This document shows positions 42,303 to 54,400 of a stretch of DNA of 64,000 bases, piece after piece. Within the stretch, counting starts at the first letter, position 1; each line of letters starts with the position of its first letter. Source of the DNA: Bombardia bombarda (Eukaryota; Ascomycota; Sordariomycetes; Sordariales; Lasiosphaeriaceae); assembly GCA_030512295.1 (NCBI GenBank), contig JAULSR010000007.1:830501-894500 (forward strand), in the 5' to 3' direction. A program made the translations under genes and the position numbers. The notes beneath the pieces are model-generated. The model ran no database searches. It had not been told where the DNA came from and saw nothing but the letters and a program-made list of their open reading frames with translations.

Positions 42303-42890
42303 ATGAGTCAAGCTCCCCAGCCTTTGGCCGATATTGGCCCGCTCGCTACATTTCAGCCTGGCGATCGTGTATTTGCTGCATATCCCGGCTCACTCCGTTC
42401 TCATGTTCGGGTCCCATGCTGTGCGGCAGCCATGATTCCGCCAAAACTGCCCTTCGCTGACACCTGTCTGACCGTTCCTTACTACGTCGCCGCGTATCAT
42501 GCTCTATCTGAAATTGGTCTTGTCACACAGCAGGACAATGTCTTGATCCATGATGGAGCCAGTCGTCTTGGACAGGCTCTACTTGGGCTGCTTGCGAGCC
42601 GAGGTGTGACTAAGATCTGGACTACAGCGGCCACAGGGGAGGAAAGCATGTGGTTGTCCGAATCTCTTGGACTTTCTGAAGCAGCCATCATCCCTGAGAA
42701 CTGGTTCAGCTTCAACTCCTCAGCATCATCCCAGTGGAAACAAAAGTTCAGCCTTATGATATCAGAGGCTGAAGGGGGCTCATCGTCGCTGCTCATGAGC
42801 TACGGAAAGCCTGATGGGCGTAATGTCATGTCCCAAGCCGATCCCACGTCGGCCAATAGCACCCAGCCGGGAAACGCCCAAAATAGTTGA
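42303..42890 (+). pseudogene. Remnant of a highly reducing PKS enoyl-reductase domain
   Basis: A 195-codon frame reads FQPGDRVFAAYPGSLRSHVR, LPFADTCLTVPYYVAAYHAL, LIHDGASRLGQALLGLLASRG and IIPENWFSF. This order (GDRV, a Pro-rich turn, TVPxxxxTAYHAL, the nucleotide-binding IHxxxxxxGQAA) is that of the medium-chain-dehydrogenase ER domain of fungal highly reducing polyketide synthases. The glycine pattern is degraded (IHDGASRLGQ instead of a Gly-Gly-x-Gly-type turn). Nothing of the KS, AT, DH, KR or ACP domains is visible nearby. A further frame at 42997-43293 may be more of the same relic but is too degraded to assign. It is clearly non-functional as a PKS. Confidence 0.65.
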
Positions 42891-43337
42891 CCAGATCATC
42901 AAAGCTGACTGCCCGCAGTTAAGACCAAATCAGCAGGGCAGCAGTTGTCTACCCAAGTGAAAAAGAAATGCCGGGTGAAGACACAACGAAATCGTCATGG
43001 CAAGCCACCAATTAAACAATGCTATCAACAATAAGATAGCGAGCCACGACTTGACTCTCCTCTCGGCAGACACGCTCGACACGACGGTCAAGCACGCAGT
43101 TGATCTCTTCCGACTCCATCCCTTTTCCATAGCGAAGCTTGTGTACCAAACCTCCTCGCTCATTCCAGCCGTCGCCCATGACGACGTTCTCCTTGGCGAG
43201 CGTACCGCCATGTTCGCTCAGACTCCGAACCCCAACAGGACGTTGACAGAGCAGGCCATGACCCGGAGCTGGGCAGTCCATCGCGGCTTCTAGCTGATCT
43301 CTCCCGTGGCGCTGAGCGGGGGACGATCTGCGAGATA
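42891..43337. other. Degraded region after the PKS relic
   Basis: It includes a 98-codon plus-strand frame (42997-43293: LLSADTLDTTVKHAVDLFRLHPF...) that may derive from the same PKS. Evidence is weak. Confidence 0.3.
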
Positions 43338-43841
43338 CTAATGGCGCACGTACTTGAGGCCGTCGACCTTGGCCTGCGACCAGACGAAGCCGTCGCGCAT
43401 GAGGCCGGGGAAATCATCGGTCTTGACCCTTAGGGTTGCGACCCAGGTTTGCGAAGGGGGTGGGTTTGTGTCGAGTGGGGCGAGGACGAAGCGCAGGTTG
43501 GGTCTTGGGAGGGCGCCAGTGCGGTAGCTTGGGGTGATCTGCCTTTTTTGAGGTGTTAGTTTCGGGGTGGAAGGGATTTGAGGGGGAGGAGGTGGTGGGT
43601 GGTTTTGGTTCTCTTTTGAAGCACCAGTTTCGATGTCGACTGAGGCTATGGAGAGGCAGTGGTCAGAATCAGATGGCGTATTAATCCCAGCAGACGAGAA
43701 GATGCTGAATGTCGGCATGGAAGTCGAACGCTCTCGTGGAGGAGGTTGGTGTTGTAAATTCTGCGACGGGGGCGGAGGACGCATCGCCATTGTTGTGGTA
43801 GCATTAGCCGTCTTGCGAGTGTCGATGTGGTTGCAGAACAT
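43338..43841 (-). CDS. Proline-rich hypothetical protein, 167 aa
   Basis: ATG at 43841, stop at 43338, single exon. Low-complexity N-terminal two thirds (PPPPSQN, PPPPPPQIPSTPKL), then a folded-looking end: RPNLRFVLAPLD, SQTWVATLRVKTDDFPGLMRDGFVW, KVDGLKYV. No family was recognised. The ordered C-terminus favours a real gene, but the length and absence of introns leave doubt. Confidence 0.4.
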   Translation of the reverse strand: MFCNHIDTRKTANATTTMAMRPPPPSQNLQHQPPPRERSTSMPTFSIFSSAGINTPSDSDHCLSIASVDIETGASKENQNHPPPPPPQIPSTPKLTPQKRQITPSYRTGALPRPNLRFVLAPLDTNPPPSQTWVATLRVKTDDFPGLMRDGFVWSQAKVDGLKYVRH

Positions 43842-44125
43842 TATGGGCGGAAGAAATGGATGAGAACAGAGATTCCGAATTTTCTTTCTCGACAATAAGC
43901 CCGCGGGTTATGGCCTGTTTCAAAGTTACCTTACCAAGTCTCGAAAAAAGCTTATTGCTTTGGGCTCAGCCAGTGGCTTGATTAGGTGGAGCCTTGGACG
44001 GAAAAGACAAAACAAAAGACAAGACGTTCCGTCAGTTGACCAGCAGCAAGAATTTCTGTGGTCAGCTTGTCTGACAAGAGCGAGTACAAATGCAATTGGA
44101 TCTATCCTTCAGGTCGCACCATATA

Positions 44126-47100
44126 TCATGCATCCGCTCTGGAATCGCCCAAAGGTACTATCTCGTCTATCTTCTTAATCCAATACTGCATATCAGACTT
44201 GTTATACTCCCTATCGGTATCCGAGTCCTCGGATTCTTCACAGCCCAGCACCAAACTGACACCCATATTCTGAAGCACCGCCTTGCGACCTTCTTGCGCC
44301 TCCTTTTGTCGCAAGTCATCCATGACTTGGAGCATGCGCGATTTCCAGTCATTATCCAGAAACAACCAAAACGATTCTTCCGACGAGAATGAGATCTGAG
44401 AAAAGTCCTCCATGAGTTTAGACAAACTCTCAATCAGTTCGCTGTCTTCTTCTCGTATTTCCTCTGCTTCTTCCTCGTCATATGGCTTTTTTGCTGTCAT
44501 CTTCAAATAGCCATCACGTGGGTCATATTTCATTTCAATGATGCTACAACAGCATGTATGACGGATACCCAGTGTCTCGGAAGTAAGGTATCGCAGGGCT
44601 TCAAGATATTGTCCCGCCGCCGAGAACGCCTGTCCTCCCAAATCGCCCATGAACTTCAATCTCGAGATAAGACGCAAGACAGTGTCGAAAATGCAAGTGT
44701 TCGGTCTATCGAACCTCCTGAGTGCGACCGTCCTTCTTATCGTTAACAGGAATGGTGTGCAGCCGCCGGTCGAACATGCACACACACATTTGTCTGGCAG
44801 ATATGGGCCGCAAATGATTGGATATACATGTCTCAAAGATTCCAGTTCTAGGGGTAGGTACTTTGATCCACACGTTCGCAGCCAACACCCTAATAAATCA
44901 GCTGTTCGATGTGCTACAAGCCAGCCAGATTGAGGAGGACACAGTTCCATAAACCATTGTGCGTCATGGCATTCCTCAGGATCTGTCTCCTCCAACAAAA
45001 GATGTACATTTGCTCCATGGCGGAGTAGCCAGGCAAGCACGGTTGGTCGATCCGCATCCGTCAGCGGCAATCCGCGTCTGTAGTATACTCCAGAACGTCT
45101 GATATTGGGGGTGAAGACGTCACGGAAACCAAAATCCCATATCAAGTCCGACAGGGGTAGGGTCAAATCTCTATTCCATATGTAACTTTTGAAGAGATTT
45201 CTGTATAGGGACAGAGATGACAGCACTGCGTTGACCTTCCCTTGGATATGTGATGGAAATACTTGTCCATTGATGATGTCCAATACATCCCGATTTGTCA
45301 TGGTCATGAGCTCGTCTTCATTGACCTGAGCGGGGTTGTATTCCTTGTCCTTGGGGCGCTCCAGCAGCATTCCGAGGATATTGATACGTGACTCTTTAAG
45401 GTGCTGTAAGATAGCTTGTATTGTTCGACGTGACGATATAGCGATCATCTTATCCCAATCCATTGAGTCTCCGTACCAATAGTGACTCAGAAGAATCTCT
45501 GTGCTTTCTGAGCAAGTGCAGTCTGAGCAAGAGATATTGCGCCTCTTCTCTGAGCAAAGCATATAACTCTGTTCCGCGGCGAATTCGAAGAGGCCTTGTG
45601 GTTTGTTGCCAGGAATATATCGGGGCAGTGGATAGGCGTGTTCAATGATATCTAGAATGGCCTCCAACCCCTCTGGGTAGTGGACTGCGTAGTGAAGAGC
45701 AGAGAAACGATGCAGATGGCTCTCGAAAGCAAGAGATGAGGCCGCCCGAGCAATCTCCTTGATCTGAGTTAAATTTCGTTGAAGAACCGCGATAATAAGA
45801 GGGTTGCAATTTGTTACTGAAAAGATTCATTAGATGATCAGTCTGGAAACTTTTATCCCCAGTAACACTTCTAAAAAGGAGCGACTTACCTTCTATTAGT
45901 GTGGGATAACGAGAGAACAGGTGTGGAATCTCTATCCCAGCCGTATCTGGCCACCTGAATACAGGTGTTCCGACGGAGATAGACCCTTTAGGGACCAGAG
46001 ATAAAGTGAGATCAAAAGCGTGGAATAACACCGTATCATTATTTCGGAAGTTAATATGATACCGGAAGAAGGCAGAAATGAAATCAGACACAAAGGCTTC
46101 TCTACCAGGATGTTAGCAGCAATATATCAAGTAATTGACCATATCTAATTTGTTGCAAATTAACAAGCGACGTACCGTAGTTCAGAAGAAGAATCTAGCA
46201 CACCATAATTCATGATTTCGATGATAAACTCAAGTGATAATTCTAGTAGCAACAGAGTAGCACTAGTATCTCTATGGTAAAGTATGCTGAAGACAAAGCC
46301 AGTTCTCTATTAGCGTTTCAAATTAGCATCTGACATCTTAGGTTTTTGTCGTTAATACTAACTGTAAGTGTACTAGCGTAACGATGAAGGATCGTCTCGT
46401 TATATTGGTCGATATCGAGCGGCCCAGCCTTTCCTGATCGATAGAGATGTCGAATTCGTGTTTTCACAGCAGTTAACAATTCAGCGCGCTCTTCAGCCTC
46501 CTCGATATATTCCTGTGCATTGTGCCACAATTCCATTATTTGGAAGGCTGGAGAGGTCCGACGATCTACCATTGTGTAACATGCTATGCCAGGACTGAGG
46601 CTTACTCCACCAGCGCCGTGTTTGAGCTGGAAAGTGACAGACACTGCTGTACGTAATAGTCGTACAAGACCCACATACGCCACCCCTACATGATGCGACT
46701 TCTCGGGCGGGTTGATGCCTGCGAAATCACACCACTCATAGTGAGTTAAGCTGGCTTGATTGCGGTAAAATATCTGAAAGGGGCCGAGCTTCTTCGCAGA
46801 ATTTTTGACAACTCGTCGGGGTCTGCAGGTACAGCGAAGGCGTCTGCTCAAATTCATGACGTTTGTAGAAGGCGGGGATATTGTTTGCATAGAATCGCAG
46901 AGCGATTGCAGCGTGGCTGGCTTTGAAACCAGACTTGCAATGTCACGCGGGCGGTGTTGTTGCGCGACAGGAAGGCTTAAGAGACGCTCAAGTCGCTCAT
47001 ATTGGTCGTTTTGCGACTTCATGACTGTAGCCTCGATCATAGGCGCCACATTGTCCACGACCTGTCTGATTACTTCGAATTCTTTTTGAAGCTGCTCTGA

Positions 47101-47953
47101 TAATGCCTTTTGAAGCTGCTCTGAGAATGCCTTGGTTTGGCTTTCCAACAGTGGAACCATGCCCTGAATAGAGTGCAGGACATTGGATGTGTCTGTCTTG
47201 ATGCTGTTGATGTCGTCGCCTATGGGCTGAAGGGAGTGCTGGACTCCACGCACGGAAAGCAGAACCTCGGAGGTATCCTTCGTGACGGTGGTGATGCCAT
47301 TGTTCATGGATTGAAGTGACTGATGGCTTCCTTGCAACAAAACGAGGGCCTTAGAGGTGTCTTGTTTGACGCCATCGATGCCGGTGATGACGGTTGGGTG
47401 TGGTTGAGCAGTCGAGAGGGTGTTCAGAATCGTGAGGGAAAGATCTCTAGAGGATACCATGTTAGAGATAAAAGGGGAACAAAGAGGGTGTCAGTTCTTA
47501 CAGTCCCATCGTCTGCAGGGCGATCTGTAGTGTTTTGTTGGCAACCTGGACCCGTTCTTCCACCTTCTTCATCCTCGAGCGATGGCCAGGATAGCTGAGC
47601 ACCTTCACCGTTTCCTTCGCCTTATCCCCCAGCGTCGTCCCTGCTTGGGGGGCTGGTGGCAGCTTGACGGTTGCAACTTCATCTTCGAGCAATTTAAGAT
47701 CCCTGCGACATGCTTCGAGGCATTGCGCGACCGTGTCGTTATCGACTTGGCTCCTGATGGGTCCAGCACTCTGAATCGATCGGTCAACCATCTCCAGGGA
47801 GGCTTTCAAGGCATTTGCCTGACGCGATATGCTGGCAACCTCTTCTTCCCGGCCCTTGATGGCGTCCAGGTAGTTCGTAAGGCCCTCGTAGACCTGCAGT
47901 CCAAGAGAAACCAGGCCCGCCGCGAGACCGGCGACGCTGAGGGGGTCTGCCAT
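44126..47953 (-). CDS. Large NLR-like protein without NACHT (STAND N-terminus plus coiled coil plus ankyrin-like region)
   Basis: Exons on the minus strand: 47953-47502, 47446 to about 46363, about 46286-46176, 46101-45890, 45816-44126 (about 1180 aa). The N-terminus (MADPLSVAGLAAGLVSLGLQVYEGL) is the helical domain found at the front of fungal STAND/NLR proteins. It is followed by a triplicated coiled-coil unit (GVKQDTSKALVLLQG, TVTKDTSEVLLSVRG, SIKTDTSNVLHSIQG), a middle domain with QIFYRNQASLTHYEW, and a C-terminal helical region of ankyrin-like pairs (NPLIIAVLQRNL, FSALHYAVHYPEGLEAIL). There is no P-loop. Four splice junctions are clean. The exon 2/3 junction conflicts by one base if the obvious donor (46362) and acceptor (46287) are used; a phase-1 donor near 46374 with a later acceptor would solve it. 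It is either that or a frame break. Function is presumably NLR-like signalling or regulation; unknown. Confidence 0.65.
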
Positions 47954-49802
47954 TGATGATGGGTCAAATGATCTCAGAGAGAGAGGCCCGCAGTTGTACC
48001 ACCAGAACAGTGAAAGAGCACCAGGGGTGGACTGCGCGAAGTCAACTGGAGCCCAAAGCTAAGCTGTGTACGGAGTACAGAGGTGCAAATTTCGCTCACG
48101 CGCGTGAGATTCAACTTCTCCTAAGTGTGTCTGTAGCCAAAAAAAATAGGCAACCACCCCGCACAGCCCAATCTCACCGACAACCCAATTCTACCTCAAG
48201 ACACGTCGGGGTCCCGCGACATATCAGCCAATGAGGCGACATGACTGGCATTGGGTATATAGTAGTGGGGCAGCTATACCACGGGGGCATGGAGATTCTC
48301 CGACTGGCTAAAGGTGTTTCAAACTTTACATGCAATTCCGCACCCTTGGTTTGTTGGTGAGTTCGGTTCTTTATGTAGGTAGGCGAGATTGAGGCTGGTT
48401 TTGGTCGTGATGTTGCCGCTACATGTACCTAGTAATCTCATGTCAAAATAGTAAAATACTAGCAAACAACCAAGCATCAATTGTGGGCAGAGAGCTCCTC
48501 CAGCACGGGTTGGCTCCAGCCTCATAATTTACAACCGAGCCCATCCGTCTCCTTTCACATCAGCATAGCGATAACATCACAGATACCTAAGGTAAGTATT
48601 CTTCATGCATTGGTGGTGCAACGGATTTCATTTTTTCTTCATAAATTCAGTGACTATACTTCAAGGAGAATCGCATGCAGGAAATATCCATCCCTCCTAT
48701 TGTTGTCATTAGCCCGATGCCTCATACAACTACCGACCATGGATCGTCTAATTACTTACATCCGTTGCAACGATCTCAGTACCTAGGTATCTAGTGCTCA
48801 TACCAGCCTGAATAATTGGTGGGATCATACAGTCCCTCGGGAATAGAGTCATTGCCGCTTGAGGTACTGGTGGTGCTTGACGTGTCTGGCGGCTTCTCAT
48901 TTGAGCTGCTGCTCAAGCCGCCATTGCTGGCCGAGCTGCGATTGTTGGTTGAGCTGCCACTGTTGATCGAGCTACCACTGGTTGGTCGAGCTGCTGGTTG
49001 TGGAGGTGCTTGGCTTGTCACACAATTTGGAAGCTTTTTTGTTTTCGGTAAGATCTTTGTGCTTTTCTGGACTTTTGAAAGCTTGCAGGCAACAAGTGTG
49101 CGGATCAAGTGCGCAGAAAATATGGCTGGCTTATTTAATGCGTTGAATAAAGGTGGCAGGCTGCTTGTTTGGCAGTGATTGTTGTGGTGAGGAAGAGTTT
49201 ATGTTTTTGTTTTGGTTTTTGCTAAGACGGTACTTGCCATTGGTAGGTATTTATACCAGAGTTTGCCAGAGGCTGAAGGTCGTGATGTGTCAACAGGGTA
49301 CGTGACGAGAGCTGCGTTAGGCAGTACGGCTTTCAATTCGTTGTTTACGTCACAGCTGGGCAGCCGAACTCCGTCGATGTGGTGCAAGCATGTTACACCT
49401 CGCTCAGTTTGTCGCAACATGTATCTTATGTGGCTGTTTCACGTGGTTTAAGTGGCCAACATAGGCACGACTTGTGTTATTTTGTTGTAGTCACTGACAG
49501 GAAGTCGCATTACAACAGCTGGGAGTCGACTTGCTTACCTACCACCCATGTGTTGTCATTCACTGAACGAGTTGTCGTCTATTGTTCACGTGGTTCAACT
49601 AACCCCCCGGGATGGTCTTGTATCCGCAATTGACGTCTTTCCTTACTAGGATATCGTAGATCTCTTCGTGGATATTCGTTCTTATCCCTGCCATAGGCCC
49701 CCTCATGCATGTCACACTCGTGGTCCCGTCGCACTACACTCTCGATTATCACCCCTTCATCCAACAGCCCTTATTACCCACGTTCCCGAGCTGTTAGTCA
49801 AC
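47954..49802. other. Long intergenic region with one Ser-rich frame
   Basis: The only coding-like stretch is a minus-strand frame at 49108-48791 without an ATG: a low-complexity segment (SSINSGSSTNNRSSASNGG) ending in GLYDPTNYSGWYEH. It could be the last exon of an unresolved gene. Elsewhere nothing was recognised. Confidence 0.35.
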
Positions 49803-51489
49803 ATGCGGCTCATAAACACCCTAACACTCGAATTTCAGGTGTTCTTTGAGTCAACCGCACCGCCGTATGGCATTCTGTCGCACACGTGGGATCACGAGGA
49901 GGTTTCGTTTGAAGAGATGAAGCAGCGCCTCCCATTATTGGCATCGAGCAATGGATATCGGAAAATCGAGGAGACGTGTGACCTCGCTCTTAAAGATGGG
50001 ATTCACTGGATTTGGGTCGACACGTGCTGCATTGACAAGGCGAGCAGCGCCGAGCTGACCGAGAGCATCAACTCCATGTTCCGCTGGTACCAGCAGGCCG
50101 TTGTCTGCTATGCCTTCCTACCAGATCTGCCTGCTGAGTCAGTCATGCCCGTCAGTCTTGGTCTTGCAGCCTGCCGGTGGTTCACTCGCGGCTGGACCCT
50201 GCAGGAGCCGCTTGCGCCATCCACAGTCCGCTTCTACGACAGTGAATGGAAGGAAAGAGGCACAAAAGAGTCTCTAGCGGAAATAATCGCTTCCATAACT
50301 GGGATCGGAGAGGCTGTCCTTCTCGAAGGCTTTGAACCCACGCAACACGGCGTCGCCTGAGAGGATGTGTTGGGCAGCCAAACGCAAGACAACGCGGCCC
50401 GAGGACAAGGCCTACTGCCTGCTGGGAATATTCGAGGTCAGCATGCCGCTGATCTACGGCGAAGGCATCAACGCATTCCGGCGGCTGCAGGAGGAGATCA
50501 TCCGGCGGAGCAGCGACCTGACTGTGTTTTGCTGGGAAGAAGACAGCAGGTCGTCGTCTGCTGAAGACTGGGAGCCAGCCCTGTTCGCGCCCTCGCCGGC
50601 CGAGTTTGGCATCCACTCGACCTGGTCCGTCACGTCGTATTTTGAATCCACCAGGTCAGAGTACAGCCTCACCAACAAGGGGCTGCGGACCGAGGGCGAG
50701 CTTGTCGTTCTCTCCAATGTTCAGCCCCATGCCAGTCGCAGCAGCGGTGCCACGACCAAACTGTCATATTTCTTCGAACTCGGCACGGCGTGGAAGGTCA
50801 ACGGCGGGGACCCCACCACCTTTGCCGTGGGGATCGTGCTGCAAAAGATTGGTCCCAATCTCTTTGTGCGCGAGCAGCGACAGCTCAGGTTTGCGCCCGT
50901 CGACGAGGTCAGGAACTCGCCCCAGACGTGCCGCCACACGTATTACATTGCCGAAGCGCGCGACGTGAGGGATAACGATATCCTAGCCACGCTCAACGCC
51001 ATAGCGCTCCCGTTTCTGCAGCCGAGCAGCCATTTCCACGTCCAGCAGGCCATACCAGAGAGCTACTGGGACCACGCACGACACGTCTTCCTGCGCTCGA
51101 CGCGGCCTCGCGTGTTTGCTGCCTCGCTGGTGACTGGTGGCAGGATTGGACCATCGGACAGAACGTTGTTGGTAATCATCAGGTCGCGGCCGCCGACGGT
51201 GTACCTGATGGAGCTGGACAAGTACCCCAAGCTGCAGAACTGGTTCTGCCGCGCCAAGACGGCGAGCGAGCCGCAAGCTTGGTCCGAGTTCTTCAGGGAG
51301 GAGATCGTCATGGGGGGCATGGCGGATGAGTTGACAGACACGGTCGAGCTCGGCGCGGCTGCTGGGAATTCGCCGTGCAGGATCACGGTTTCTTTGGAGG
51401 AGATGGAGGGGCTGAATGTCGATACTGCGTTTGGGAATCTATATGACAAGATACAGCATCATGTTAGTTTGGGTACATGTGTTTCGTGA
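49803..51489 (+). pseudogene. HET-domain (heterokaryon incompatibility) gene with a one-base frame break
   Basis: ATG at 49803 starts MRLINTLTLEFQ. HET signatures follow in order: YGILSHTWDHEEVSFEEM, WIWVDTCCIDKASSAELTESIN, MFRWYQQAVVCYAFLPD and WFTRGWTLQE. Near 50331-50333 (TTT) the frame shifts: the first frame stops at 50360, while the next frame carries on with PERMCWAAKRKTTRPEDKAYCLLGIFEV and MPLIYGEGINAFRRLQEEII, the normal continuation of HET proteins, to a stop at 51489. One base too many in the T run explains it. As read, the product would be truncated at about 185 aa. Known role of the family: triggering incompatibility and cell death after non-self fusion. Either a naturally inactive allele or a consensus error. 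Confidence 0.82.
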
Positions 51490-54400
51490 TAGCTTACCTA
51501 CCCCTATACACACACACTTGACAGTTTTCGTCATTGAGCGAATTTGATGCAATTTGTTAAATATTTTTCGACGAACGTGCAGCCATCCAGGGCGGTGGGT
51601 GCTGCTCTGCAAAATTTTAACCACTGAGGTGTGGACTGTGGAATCATTTAACCCCGCACACCATCGTGAACCTTCCATCCCGTGCAACCCAGCTTTCGTC
51701 ATCCCCTGAAAAGATTCGCATGCCGGAATCATCAATACCACCCCAACTCGGGGAATACCCAAAAGGGGCAGCCAGCCACCTTCGAGCTCAAGAATCACGG
51801 TCAGGAAGCGAGTTACCCGTTTCCGCCACTGACAAATCACCAGTCCTTATCGTCTTCATAGGCCAGCAAAGGTAGGTCGCTCTCTCCGCGGCCACTCAAG
51901 ACGATTGCAGTCTCGATAAATATCCAAGAGAGCTGGTTCACGTTAGCAAATAATGTGACCTGAGGGCCTGGGACCTTCAAAAGGATGCGAAAGGAGTGTG
52001 CGTGCAAGAGTGCGAAAACCCCGCGAGAATGCAACAATTCCGCGAAACGCGAGAACGGCGCGAGCACGCGAGAACTGCGGGGGGTTTCAACCGGATCCTA
52101 AATAGATTCCTTAATACTGACGTGGCTGTTATAATAGCGTCGTTATATCAGGACCATGTCGAACCGACACTCAAATGACTGTCCTGGCCTTCTCTGCAAG
52201 TTATGCCGAACGCAACTGGAACTCGGAATTCCCAGCTGTTGGTTCTCAACCCCCTTTCCACACTGAGAAGTGACTGAAGTGGGCGGAATTCACTAAAAGT
52301 CCCCAAGTTCAGGCTTCCACCCAATAACCGGGGCTCCAAACCGATTGAGTCAAAGATGGAATCTTGTCCTGTCTCACCATACTCTACGATTTCTTCCCAA
52401 GAGGACACACCAACTGAACGTGTCTGTCTCACAGCAAAGACGGCCGCCCCGTATTGCCTGCATCTGGCAGTGTACCTTTCTTCGGCTGACGCTGCAGAAT
52501 TTAGTGCCAAGCCAATGCAAACACCAGCAAGAGAATGTAGGTACGAAGTACAGCTCGTCCTGTGAGTCACTTACAAGCATTCCGAGCACCAATAAGACAG
52601 ATGGGCTTCCGAAAGGGACTTCCTGTGCAGGTATCGCAGAAAAGAAACTGACAGTGGGTACACACAGGACTGAAAAGGAGCGAGATTTGCTGGTTATAGA
52701 AGATTGGAGGGTCCCACTGATCATCAGAGACAGTCACTGAATTGAGGTGGCTCCAGAATCGGCCTGGTCAAGGTAGCATGGCAGATCGGCCACATTAACC
52801 AATCAGTCGGCTTCATCACACACCACACTGGCTGACATAGCAACCTCGTCGACTGCTACTATCCTGCTGTTCCGACATCAAGACGGGAAGAGCTTGTTAT
52901 ATATATCGAGTTGCCGTTTGGTTCCCCTTGATGAGCAAACTCTGTTCTTACTTCGATTACCTGGCCCTATGGCTGCATTTTCGGACTTTAAACGCTTGCG
53001 TTTGCCAAAGTTCCTCGCCGGGGAGACTCTTACCAAAGGGCACTCACATTCAGGTAACATAACTTACCAATCTCGACCTTGACCTAGGCCTGGCTGACAA
53101 GAACTAGATGCGAAAGTCCGAGGCACGGATACGAGGAGGTTAAATGGGTGCACTAGGCCAACAATTGCCATAGGACCGATTCATCGCTTTCTGATGGTGA
53201 AAGGGTTCCAGACCACCTCGTTGCTGGGCGGGGCCCGGGAAGGATGAGGAGTGGCGCAAGACGCTACTCTTTCTTCCATGTCGACAGTTTTGCGACTCAG
53301 CCCACGATTCCACTCGAGGGGCACCTGCTCTCAAAATCAGACGTTGTCGGTCAGGGGCGGTCCGAGGATCCAATTCATTCAGCCCTGGTCCCAAGAGCCC
53401 GGTCAGGGGCGGCCCGAAAAAAGAATTCATCCAGCCTCACTCCTCCCTGTAAGGCTTAGCTGCAACAGGGCCAAGCATCTTACTGCTGTATCCCCTCGCT
53501 TGGCGTCGGCGATAACACAGCATGCTGGTGTGGGACGATTTGGGGGGCTCTCTGCAGCTTTTGCACGGCGCCAACAACAAATGCGAGAAATCAATAAGTC
53601 CGATCTAGAATGAGCAGTGCAGACTACTAACTCGATCTTCAATTCGCAGTGACTAGCCGATGAGCTATCCATTGCTTCGAGCTTGGGAGCCTTTTTAGAG
53701 GCTATCCTGTCACAAAGTTTGATCCCGATGTCGTCTTCTCCAATTATGAAGCTGCGCTGGCTTCAACAGAGCTTAGAGCATCAAAAGGGTGACATGACAC
53801 TTCATGCTGAAGTATGTCGTCTCTGTTTTGTCTTTGAGCCATGTGGCTTCTAAGCTTTCTGGGGGCCAAAAGGAGAAGCACAATCAAACATGGTTGGGTC
53901 GCATTTCTCAGCATGGAACCGGCGTGTTCCATTTCTCGCCACATGTGCTCGACATGTAGCTTATTGCTGTGCCTTTCTCGAGCCGCAACAATGTGGACCA
54001 GGAGACATCGAAGTTCACTGGCCTGTCTCCGACATATTGCTTGAGCAGCAGCTGGCTTATCCTCCTCATCGGTAACCGGCCAAACCAGACACCGACCAGA
54101 ACCACCGGTACGAGCGACGCTGCGTATACCGCATAGCCCAGGCTCCTCAGTCATCAACACACCATGGGCTTAACGCCGTTTCTGCTTGTGGGCCACAGGC
54201 GCCAACTACCAGCAGTGGTCGCTGCTGTCTAGTCACAACACCTGGCCCCGAATCCTTCATCGCCACCCCATCATCACCTTATCGCCGCTGGACTTTTGTC
54301 GACTACGCATAACAGCCCATGCTTATCGCTTCGACGGCTGCCGGTTAAGCTTTCGACACTAACCACAACCACCAACCATTACCGTGTGGTACACGATCTA

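Noticed and set aside
52148..52740. Opposed 130-140-codon frames
   Set aside because: They are mutual antisense shadows without any recognisable features.
53640..53670. Minus-strand TAGCTCATCGG resembling a tRNA A box
   Set aside because: No B box (GGTTCGANNC) at the right distance and no cloverleaf could be folded.
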